From NCBI RefSeq assembly GCF_009870125.1, contig NC_046679.1:9486001-9550000 (forward strand): a stretch of 64,000 nucleotides of DNA. Reading direction: 5' to 3'. Source of the stretch: Drosophila pseudoobscura. Taxonomy: Eukaryota; Arthropoda; Insecta; Diptera; Drosophilidae. Of this stretch, positions 24,101 to 36,100 are shown piece after piece. The position numbers and the translations under genes were made by a program. The notes beneath the pieces are model-generated. The model ran no database searches. It saw nothing but the letters and a program-made list of their open reading frames with translations, and had not been told where the DNA came from. The stretch's first letter is position 1. Each line of letters starts with the position of its first letter.

Positions 24101-27100
24101 TTGATTTACATTACATTGGATTGCATCTTTTCGTTTGCATCCCATCCTGTTTACAGCCGCCTCTTTGTTTTATAGAATGATCATAAACAAAACAGGCAAC
24201 AGCCGCCTCTGCCGTTTACAACATGTTATAAGCCATCATCAAAAGATTATACAACGGCAATTGAACCAGTCGCAGCTGCATCAGCTGGAGCTGGAGATGA
24301 AGATGCGACCCGAGCGAGCCTTAGACACGATGAGTGAAAGTCAAACACATTGCGCTGTGGGCAGAGGCAGAGGGGACAAGCTTTGAGCACATGATCTGGC
24401 CTGGCCGCCAACTGTGGCCAACTGACTTGGCAACCCGCTTACCCAGATTCCGCATCACTATACTCCAATGCAATAGCCAATCGTTGGCCAACCCCAAACC
24501 GCAGAAAGAAAGGCTTCGGGGTCGAAGTTGTAGATACCCTTGTAGATATAATCATGCTATTTGGATATTATTTGTCTGCGATGTATCAAGCAGTCAGAGT
24601 TAATTCCGAAACCGGCTTTTATCACCAACTACTCTACCCTTATTATGATCTGATTTATCTACAGATTGTTGATGCTTGTTTTCCTAGTGATCCTTCCTTG
24701 GCGTTTCAGTATCGTACATTATTTTATCGAATAAGTTTTCTGTGTTGAAAAACGCCTCCTTCTGGCTGCGAACAAATGCAATATACCCCTGTGTTCAACG
24801 AGTACGGAGTATGAAAAGGAGAAATAAAACTGGAAATGCTGTGTGGCATCTTCCGCAGCTTCTTTGGTCTGGGTGTGGGGGGTGGCCGCCGAGAGAGGGT
24901 TGGATCGGAGTGTCGGGGAAGATAGTCACGCGCACTCTCACTGGGGCTGCCTGGCACTGTGGTTCGTTGCATAATCCGAGTTTGTTTTCATCTGCTGCAA
25001 GCTCAGCAAATAGCTGCAAATATTTTTGTATGGCAAAAATGCGGTTGCGCCAGGGGGGGAAGCGGGAGCATGGAAGAAGGCCTCGTGTGCACCTCAAGTG
25101 CCTGTGCACCAGTGACTGTCCATCAGTCAGATCCGCAGACGCAGACGCAGGCAGAGCAGAGTTTTCGGCAGTGCAATTAGCATTTGCATGTGCCAGACTT
25201 TCAAAAAACTCCATATACATATCCCGCAGATGCTTTTATGTTCCGATTTCGGCGGAGCACAGAACCTTGAAGGCTGGCAGACAAGACAAGAAAAGACAAG
25301 ACAGGCCGAATCTCATACATATTCGATGACTGCAGGCGGTCTTAACCGTGTTGCACGACTTAACTGCCTTGTCATGCGTTATTTGGCAACGGTTATTAGT
25401 GCCGAGGGAGCTGGTGGGCGTGCCAGGGCAACTTTCAAATGCGTTTAGCGTGGATTACTTACGTGCGGGCCAACTGGATGGAAATGTCGAGCAGCAGCTC
25501 GCCCACGGTTGCCAGCTCCTCCGGCTTCCAGTCCGACTTGGGTTGTGCCACATCTGCAAAATACATGAGAGATTATATTATCCGTTTCATGAACTCTTTG
25601 TACAGAGAATCCCCATCGCCATCGCCCCCCCACTTACGTATACGCTTCCGTGCATCCAAGTAGGCGGCATTGATGGCATCGTAGGTGATGCAAGTGCCGG
25701 GTCCATTGTTGTAGGGGTTCCTGCAAAGAGCCACAATAGATTGATGTGAAAGTGATTCCAATTGGCATTAACAGGCAATTTGTCCCTTATCACATGGTAC
25801 CACAAGCCTAGCCCCCTCCCCCTCCTGCTTTAGAGGCCTGCGCAGTGGCGGATAATCGAATTATTGCCAGGCGACTGCATCAAGCGGCTATGAGGCGAAC
25901 AGAGCTCAATTCCTGGCCACAGTGCGGAACGTGACTTGGTCGAGGCAACATCATCAGCATGGATCTGGAGCAGGCACACAGCAGGCTCAGTCAAATACTG
26001 AAAAGCCATAAGCCCAACTATCTGGGTGTGCATATTCAGGACTTGCTGCTCAGGTCAGGCCAAACCTCGAAATGGAGTCCAAAGTTGGTCAAATGGCTTA
26101 AGGGGTTTCTGGGGCTCATAGTGATGCTATTCAGTTTGAAGTACTACAACGAGGAGCTACAGGGACAGGTGAGGGAATAGCTAAAGTGATCGTATGCTCT
26201 GATAAAATCAATAACGAATCAGTTTTTCCTTTCGAAATAATAGCTTGTAAGTGCTAGAGAGAAATCCGGGCTGATACATTCGCTTTCCTCTATCTCCCTA
26301 GAATTGTTTCCTTTCCTTGCCTCGTCCCTTGCGGTATGCTCTTCGTCCACCCGAGAATTGTGAGTTCTGTGTGAACATCAAAAATGTGCCACGCCTCCAG
26401 GAGATCAGTCCCAATGAGTTTGAGAGAAAATACGCGTACAGTGGGGCGCCAGTAATTGTCAGCGATGCCACCCAAAATTGGACAGCAATTACAGTGGGTA
26501 TTACGTTTTCGATGTCGTTAAAGATCTCAATGTGAGTTCATGTGATCATTTTGGAATAGCTCTTCAACTACTGGTACTTTCGAGATGTCTACGGCAAGGC
26601 TATGCGGAAGCAACGCATAAAGGACTGCCAGTTTTTGCCGTATAAGACGGGATTCCAAGATATCTACGAGGCCCTGGATATGCCGGAAGAGCGGGTTGAG
26701 CTGAAAGAGGGAGAGAAGCCCTGGTACTTTGGCTGGAGCAATTGCCATACGGAAACGGCAGAGGAGTTTCGCAGGCACTACGGAAGGCCCTATTTTTTGC
26801 CCGAAAGTTCAGAGAATAATGCAGTCGATTGGTTCTTCATTGGCACATCCGGACTGGGCGCACAGATGCATGTGCGTATGCATGTCCTCTTTGGGCACTT
26901 ATTGGTTGATAGAATCTCATTCCTATACAGATTGACAACGTAAGATTGCCCTCGTGGCAAGCGCAGCTGGCAGGAAGCAAGCGCTGGCTGCTGGTGCCCC
27001 CACCCGAGTGCTATTTCCAATGCCGCAGCTTCGATGTGGTGGTGCGGCAGGGTGACATTAGTGGGTACAAATTGGATTATATTGGCCGATAGCTAATCGA

Positions 27101-30100
27101 TACTCTTCCAGTTGTATTGGACACCAACAAATGGTACCACCAGACCTTTGTCCAGCCCGGAGCCATCAGCCTAACCATCGGGGCTGAATATGACTAGACT
27201 CAACCGGCTTGAGGCGGGTTTTCCGCCCAACAGGAAACGGCTGCCTCGACATCTCCATCTCAGAGGCTGTGGCCAAAACAAACACGGACAACTGGACAAC
27301 TGTGGCTGTATCTGTAACTGTTACAGTAACAAACTTAGCTTAAACATTGCATATTTTTCTCTGTGTTTGCCAGCCGGTTTGTTAATTAAATGCCAAAAAC
27401 ACGCAAATTTCTTATGTTGGGCAGCTGCCCGAGAAAATCTCCCCCAAAATGGGGGCCAGCAACTTCCTCGAATGGCGCGACATGTAAAACGCGTGTCAGG
27501 CGACAACGATGCGTGTTAACAATGCGTAAGTATTAAGTAATTACAGCAACAACTGTAGAAGCAGCTACAGCAGCAACATACCAACACAAGACGAACAACA
27601 AAAATGCGCAACAAATAGCAGCGACAGAGACACATGGCCAACACACGCAATGCAAAACCATTTCAGCTAAAAGCAACATTTTTCACGAACTTGCAGCCAT
27701 TAAATGCGTACCCGTTAATGGAGCAGAGCATACCCACCAAGGCATCATGTTTGAATGCGTATCCGTATCCGTAAAAAGAAATTTTGAATTCAATCGGATC
27801 CAAAAGGATGCAAATATTGATATACTGTACTTGCTAGTAATTAAATTAAAATAGTTACAATCAATACTCTTTACCAAATATAAACTTTTATATGTTTTCG
27901 GGATTACTATTATCTTGTGGCATAGACTGACAGCAGGTGTTCATATAATTAGGAACATACTTCTGACCTCAGAAATTGCCGTGAAATTTTGGTTAGATAT
28001 TAAATGTTTCATACTTATTTGTATGTCCTTCGGACTGAACAACGTACTGTTCAATGCTTTTTAATATATTTATTTGTAAGTTTTTTAAGGTGTATTTACT
28101 TGGCAATACTTTGGGTTAGTGCATTCCACCTTCGCCATAGTAAGGCAACAATTTGCCCGCATTTTTCTTAGGCAAATTTGTCAAATCGAAATCGAAAATG
28201 GCAATGCCTGGCACTTAACTGGTCTGCCAGTTAATTTTCCAAAAGTACACGAAATAAAAAAAAACAAAGTTAACCAAAATTTACTGCGCCTGATAAGTTC
28301 AATGTGCGCATAGCCGGAGAGTTTTGGGCCAGCTAGAAAGTTGATTGCATGCGGCACGCACTGCCACAGTCTGTGTGCTCGGACCTGGACCTGGAGCTGG
28401 ACCTGGAGCTGGACCTGGAGCTGTACCTGGAGCTGTACCTGTACTTGTTATCCTGATTGTGTTGCTGCAAAGTAAAAACTAATGTTACGAATTTTGGGCC
28501 GGGGATCGTGAATTCAATATGCGCTCGCAGGTGCGCGGACAACACTTCCTGATCGAAGCGAAACTGTATTGAGTTGCATGGGCTGCTGCGGCGTATGCGT
28601 AATATTGTGAATAATTGCAAAAGCGTGTCGTAAACGCGCTGGCAAAATATTCAAATATCATTTATCTATGCGAGAGCGGGTCTCTATTTCTGCTTCTCCT
28701 TTTCTCAACATTTCGGGGGCCCCATGGCATAACCATGGAGGCGATCGTTGTCTCTCAGGGGCTACTTCGCTTACGCAGTTGGGGACAGAGACGGGGACAC
28801 AGACAGAGATGGAGACGGAGAAGCAGTTGCAGATGGAGGCTCAGATACAAATACAGACTTGGGGTAGACAAAAAGTTTTTCAGAGGCCGCAATGAAAGTG
28901 GCCGTGCAAAACCTGTATTTAACTTTAAGTAGGTTGCCGCTTGGTTGCCAATTGTTGGCTGCATTTTTCCCAGCTGACCGCAACGCAGCCAGGTTCAACA
29001 TCCAAGCCAAAGTCAGCCTAACGATCTTGCAGACTCACGTTTTGATGCCCGGCGACCCCAAATTAGCTCCAATTCCAGATGACCCCCGCACACAGATACA
29101 CAGATCCACAGATACTCGAACACCATCGAACAATTTGCAGCGGATCAATCTCGATCTGGATCGTGTGACATTTAAAATATAGATATCTGCTGGCGGCCAA
29201 GTGCCATGAGTGCTGGCTGAAGCTGAAGTTCACGTCGGGAGGCATTGTGTCTTGGCAGTATTTCAAAGTCACTTTTCGAAATCATTTCAAGATAAAAGTC
29301 TGCCATCACAGTGGCGGTATCGGTCCCTCCGCCGCACAGGTGGGTTTATTTTTCCGTTTTTCCTTTAACATCTGCAAGTGTTGCAATGCCATTTGTTTGA
29401 ATGCTGCTTTGCTGGTTTGCTGTTTTGCTATTTATGTTTGCGGCTTTTTGTCGTGCGGTTTGCTTTTTTCCATTACTAATAAGTCGCTTTGGTCTGTCAG
29501 GTGACTTCATGATGCATCTGTCTGCATCACATGTTGGTTGTGTCGCCGCTGTCATCGCTCGAGGCCTGTTCGAGGCCACAAAACCATTTGCTGCTGCATT
29601 CATGCCTGTATTCCCCGTGCCTGTCACACCTAGGAACCCATTCTGCGCAGTCTGTTTTGACACCTCTTCAAGTCAGTTCTGGCACTATATAAGACCCATC
29701 CAGCCATCGGCAGGACTACTCGAAAGTTCGTATTCGCCAGAATGAGATCGGCAGCAATCCTGCTCTTGTTTATTGGCCTCAGCAAGGCCGCGAATCACAC
29801 TTATCCTGTCAGTACTAGTACTGAGTTCCCAACAGTCGGTTCCATTAATACTAACTGCTCTCTTGAGTCTTTGCCAATCTGCGGATACAGGCCATATGCA
29901 GGCGGCCGTACCGTTTGCACCTTCCTCAATATGTGCTTCTATGATCAATTTGTTTTGGCAACGCAAAATGGTGAGCTGGGAAAAAATCATTCTTACTCCA
30001 TTCTGCAAGAAAAATTCCTTTAATTGGCAGATTGGCGGATAGAGAGTAATGAGCCTTGCCAGTGGCCGACAAATGATTGTCACCAAATACTGAACGAAAA

Positions 30101-33100
30101 AAGGCATCGTACGTCACTAACTTCACGAAAAGCCAAGAAACATCGCAGACTAGGAGCACATAAAAATGCATCGAAGTCAATGCAACATTCAAGAGCCCAG
30201 AAGCATCACAAGACAGAAAGACGGGACAGCAAAGAAGGTCTGAAGTTACTAAACTCAAGCCTACCCCCTATTAAAGTGACACCAAGCGACCAGATATATC
30301 GAAGCTCTGAAACACCGAAAATCCCAAAGGTCACTAGTTGGACCTTATTGGAAAATAATCTACACACTTCCGAAAATCCCGTACCCTGGAGGAGGCGTGG
30401 TAGGCAATCCCGATCGAAAGGCAAGAAACATCGCAAGACAGAGTCCAAGCCAAGAGCCAAGATTCAGCCCAAAAAAGAAACAGAAATTGATGTAAGGGAG
30501 ACTTTGTTTCAATAAAACCTACATAGTTTCCGGCAAATTCCTTATTATTTCCCTGTAAGCTTGAATGAAGACGTTTGCTGTCAAATGTGGTAACTACTCT
30601 ATGCAGCAGCAGATCCCATCACATCACTCAGCAGGCGCACTCACCATGGTACCTCCCAACTCAATGCAACTGCAACGTCAGATATGAGTAGTCGACTCTC
30701 CCATAGGTTGTAGCTGCTGCTGCTGTTGATAATGATTTGCTCAAAGCTTGTGTTAGGCCATGTTGTCGTAGGTGTAGAGCATCGACAGGTAGCAGCCCCA
30801 TGTTGCCACTGCTCAAACAAGCAGCAACCGCAACAACAACTGCCACAGCCACAGGCAGAGCCAGAGCCAGAGCCAGACCCAAGATTTATGGCTGTCAGTC
30901 AGGCATTTGCGCCGTTTCGGTGTCAACGTTCAAATATTTGAGTCGCAAACATAACCCAGAATGCTGCCGAGCCACTTTTTCTGCAAAGCCACAGCACAGT
31001 TTCTATTTGTACTTACAGAGTGCCGCGGAATAGATTCACATTGTAGTCGTAGACGGAGGAGCGACCAGGTCCGGCCAGCAACAGGGCGCACTCCGATCCG
31101 TGGGCCGTCTGCAGTTGTTCGCCAAACTGATGATACTGCGCCTGCGCGGCGGCCAGAAGGGAGAGCAGAAGTATTCTGGAAGTAGACGAGTGGCAAAAAA
31201 GCAAATTAATACGTTATGTATGCATATATGTATGCAGTGGAGGCGACACGCCTCTTTGACAAATAGAAACACGCCCGTGGCCAAGAGTATTAATCAGCCA
31301 GCAGCCACAGATACAACAGGCAACGGCACATGTGGCAGCTGCTGCTGCTACCAATGGGCTATTTGCGTTTTGGTGTTGGTATGGGTATGGGTATGGGTAT
31401 ATATGTACATACATAAGTCCAAATATTCCATTTGGACTGGCCATTGTTTTGGGCGTTTCGGTTACTGTCAGCCAGGGGGAGGGCATGGTAGGAGAACCTG
31501 ACATCTGACATCTGGCAACCTTGCTTTTATTTTTCGATTTAATGCGCTCCGATTTATGACTCGGGGCTCGTGTTAATGCCTTGTTGGCTTTTGTCGCCCG
31601 ACCAGGTTTTACACAACAAAAAACGCAGCAACAGAAACACATTTTCGGACAATTGTTAACGCCTTTTGATAATTATTGATATTGATTGCTTTTGTTATTT
31701 CTGGCTCTGGCAGCAGCTAACAGTGAAAGTATTTTGTTTTAATTTACAACCTATTCAGTGTTCCTCCTTCCCAATTCGATCCCAATGGTTTGCTTTTCTC
31801 TCTTATAAATCGCACCATAGATTGTATCGAATTCCCTTAAAGCTCACTCAATTAATACCAATTTACGGCAGTTTAAATATTTAATTGCAACTTAAAAAGT
31901 AATTTCTCATTTATTTAAATTAATGAAATTTGAGTAGCCAAACTTTAGCCACTTGTCGAAATACCTGGCTGACGATTATCAATTATATCAATTAACAAAT
32001 ATTTATAATTTTTACCAGCTTTTTGGGGAATATCTCGAATATATTAGCGAAAAGGGATCTTCATAGTTGTATGATATATCATATTTCCATGTAGGAAAGT
32101 GATGCCTGGACATAATAAAAAAAGGCTAACAGGATTGATATCTTCGATGGTCTTTCGTAATGATGTGTCAGTTATGTCCTTAGAAAAAAAAACAAGAGAC
32201 CTACTCTTTAGTTTTAGTTTTTTTCCAAAATCTTTTCATTCTTTGTATGTAGACTCTACACCTATAAAATCGCACGCTTTGGACGAGAAGACGAAGAAAA
32301 TAATTTTTAATGATGCTGAAATATTGTTTATGTGTATAGTGGTATCTTTTGATGCTGCTGACACTCAGTAAATACACTAAAGAGTGAAAGTACTTCGCTT
32401 TTCATTGAAAGACAAGACCCACAAAAGGGCAAAGCTCCCTGGGCAGCAGGTTCGTTTATATAAGTAAAAACCCAAACAGAAACAATAACGCACTTAAGTC
32501 CTTTCACTTTTCATTTGACACAGTTGGGGCTTTCTTTTCGAGAGACCACATAAAATGTGATACTTTGTCGGACGTGCCTCAACATGGCCCTGTATTCATT
32601 ACAGAAAGGAGGGGGTCTAAATATAACTGGGGAGCAAAGGTAGCCCCATTCAAAAAATCTTTAAGTATGTACAATAGTATGCATCTTATTGTACAGAAAT
32701 ATTGCAGTATTTGCACAAATGTCTCGCAGATATTTTACGAATAATTGCATTGGGCTCTTCTGTTCAGAACTTTTTCAGGGCTCTGCCGTATAAATAGCCA
32801 CCTCCAGTATTAACGATCATTCCCAAAACTTTTGTCAACATCATGAGGTCTCTTTTCATCGTTCTTCTGGTTGCTTTAAGCTGCCTGGCTCTGGCGAAGG
32901 GACAATGCCCCAGGCCCTGTCGCAACATCAATCGTCCTGTTTGTGCCTCTTGGAAACGTCGTGGCATAATCGACACCTGCACTTTCCGCAACGACTGCAT
33001 CCTACAGAATCAGATATGCCAGCGTCGTCAGGGTAAGTAAACGATATTTTTCGAAGCATTTAATATTATTTTGTTTGCTTTCAGATTGGATTAAAAGGCT

Positions 33101-36100
33101 GCCAGAGGCAGCTTGTATTGTAGAAACAAGAAACTGTAGATCTCTCCTGCAGTAAAAATATTTTCATTTGTGTTGTCCAAAACCTCAATAAATAAACTGG
33201 CATATTTTCGCCATTAATCACATTAACAAAAGATTTGCTCACTTTTGAGCATGATTTGTATGATTTGTAACTTCATACTCCGTGGGTCTTAGCTGGCTTA
33301 AATGCTTATTAAAAATCGTGAGGGGCGAGCCACATTCATTTAATTTAATTTTGTTTATCGTACAGAAACTAATTTGTTTCATACCAAAAACCTATGAACC
33401 ACAAAGGGCGTCGAGGCATCAAGAAGTGTTCTGCTAAGGAGTGACGACGAAACGTGGATCAAATCAGACTCGGAAAAAGAAGAAGCACTTGCAACCGATA
33501 TAGAACCTCAAAACCGCATGGGAGTAGCGTCCTTGTCTTAAGAAGCCTTTACCGTCTTTACTAACCAAGGCATTTTTCGCCTTCTGCAGTCCAAGCAGAA
33601 GTTAATGTCCCTGTGAAAAATAAAGCTGCTGTTGGCACGACTTAGTTGATAATCGCATTAAAAAATTGCTTCCTCGCAAGGGACATCATTCTTCGCATCG
33701 GTCAATTCTCCACACCATGGAAACGGGAGCTTTGAGCCATACAGATCTATTTATTAGCTTCCTTTCAGTATTCTCTAAGATATTCGGAAGTCCAATAACA
33801 TGTATATCGTTACATGCAAAGACGAAATATCTAAAAAATAAACATGATCAGAGCCGGCGTTGCCCATAGCGCCTTCTTAGACCACTTCTCTATACTCTAT
33901 ATACATACGACATGCCTTTACCAAATATTAGCCCGGGGGCCCCATTCTCCAGTGCTATCATTACATTGAATATTGTGATGGTGTGCTTGAGTCCCGATTG
34001 TAGTAATGTGGAGATCTTTTTTGAGCACTGAATAAGTGCGAGCATAGTCACTGCTACCTAGGAGTCCACTTCGATAGACACATGACTTGGGGAGCATGAC
34101 TGGATCCTTGATTTATGTACAATTGATGCACTCGTAAAAATGATTACTTCTGACGAATGATCACAGTCCAGGGTTAAAGAATGTGGCAAGTATCAAACCC
34201 TAAGGGTGATGACCGGTGCTGGTAATCAAGTAAACCACCACAATAGTCGAAATGATGATTGGTTCCTTAATCATCCAAACGAAGCAGCTCGAACACTACT
34301 CCTTATCCTCAAGTAGCACGATGCCCTAAGCCTTTATAGACAAAATGTGATCGGGTCACAACTTAGGCCCTGTATTCCATTACCGAGTGGAGGGGATCTG
34401 ATTATAATCGGAGAGTAAACCTTTTAAATTGTACAATCAAATTAATCTTATTTTACGGGAATATTACAGTATTTGCACAAATGTTTCGCAGATAATTTAT
34501 GAATAATTGCATTGTGTTCTTTTGTTCAGAACCTTTTCAGGGCTCTGCCATATAAAGAGCCATCTCCAGAATTAACGATCATTCCCAAAAGTTTCGTCAA
34601 CATCATGAGATCTGTTTTCATCGTTCTTTTGGTTGCTTTCGGCTGCCTGGCTCTGGCTAAGGGACAATGCCCCCAGTTCTGTACCACGATATTTAGTCCT
34701 GTTTGTGCATCTTGGGCACGTCGTGGCATAACCGATGTCTGCACTTTCACCAATGCATGCACCTTACGAAAACAGATTTGCCAGCGCAATCAGAGTAAGT
34801 CAACTATTTTTTTTTCTTTTTAAGAATTACTATTTCGTTTTCTTGCAGATTGGATATTGCGGACAAATTCAGCCTGCATTAGGGAAACAAGAGACTGTAT
34901 TATTCTCCGACAATAAACGGATTTGAATTTGTGTTGCCAAAGCCCAAGTAAATAAACTGGTATATTTCCGTGATTAATCAAGAGAGCATAAATTAACTGA
35001 AGATTTGCACACTTTTGACCACTGCACAGTAATAAGTTTCAGTTACAGCTTACATGATTTGCAACTCCATGCTTTTTGGGCCCGAACTGGCTTAAATGCT
35101 TATTAACACTCGTGAGCGGCGAGCCGCTTTCATTTCATTTCATTTTTTTTTCGCACAGAAATGAATTTGGTTCAAGGTTTCCCTTTAAATACTTCACAGA
35201 AATCAAAATGTTATGGCCCACAAAGTGCGTCGAGCGTGGAACATATGAGTATTTTGCTTTATGAGTGGAATGCTCACCAAATGGCACTTCGTTCATTAGC
35301 CATCATGACAGGGCAATTAGAATGCCAACAAAACGCATTCGCCCACACGGACTAGAGTTTGGGTTGACATGCTGCCACGCCCAGACACTGCCACGCGTGC
35401 GCGGCACACAAATTGGTCAACAGAAGGGGGGGATATGATATGGCGCAGACCGTTGACTTAATTGACTGCCTGGACAGACGCAGAAGTCAGAGATGCAGAT
35501 CAGAGTTGCGGGCCAGCAGGCCACTGCGTAAGTCAATTAATTGTTGCTCGCCTTTGGGGCGACAACTTTTGTGAAAGGCCTGCACGCAACGTCCTTCTGG
35601 CCGACCAGCCTCAGCACAAGACCCAACAATTTATGCATACTCACACTCACCTGCATGTCGATATATGTACTATATACATGTATATAAATATGTATGGAGT
35701 CTTTACACCTGCCCGCAAGAGTCAATTAATTTTGGCTCGTTGATCGGTGGCTGGCCAAACGACTTTTACATAAATTGCAGCTTCGACTTATCTAAGTCAC
35801 TCGTTCAGAGAAGCCAACATATTTGGATGGCACACATCTGTGTGACCATAGCCGCCACCTTTCCGAGCCAACCTTTTGGGGTCGGAGCATGTCCCATGAT
35901 CAACGCCACCAACCACAAACAAAGAACGGGCGCAGTTGGCCAATTAGAGCCGCCAACTGGGGAGAAGCCCATCCAGATATAGGTCCTGCACTTCATCCGC
36001 TAACCAGATCGGTGCATATTTTGAAGCGCATCTTAAAGTTGACATTTGCTTATAATATTTTTCTGCATCAACCGTACGTTAATTGCCCGATGCATTGTTA

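Noticed and set aside
31214-31642. Minus-strand 142-codon frame with Cys-rich start
   Set aside because: Driven by GTT/TGG and GGGTAT repeats in the peroxidase intron; no coding signature.
33386-34368. Possible transposon between the tandem Kazal units
   Set aside because: No terminal repeats, target-site duplication or coding motif could be recognised, so no family name is justified.
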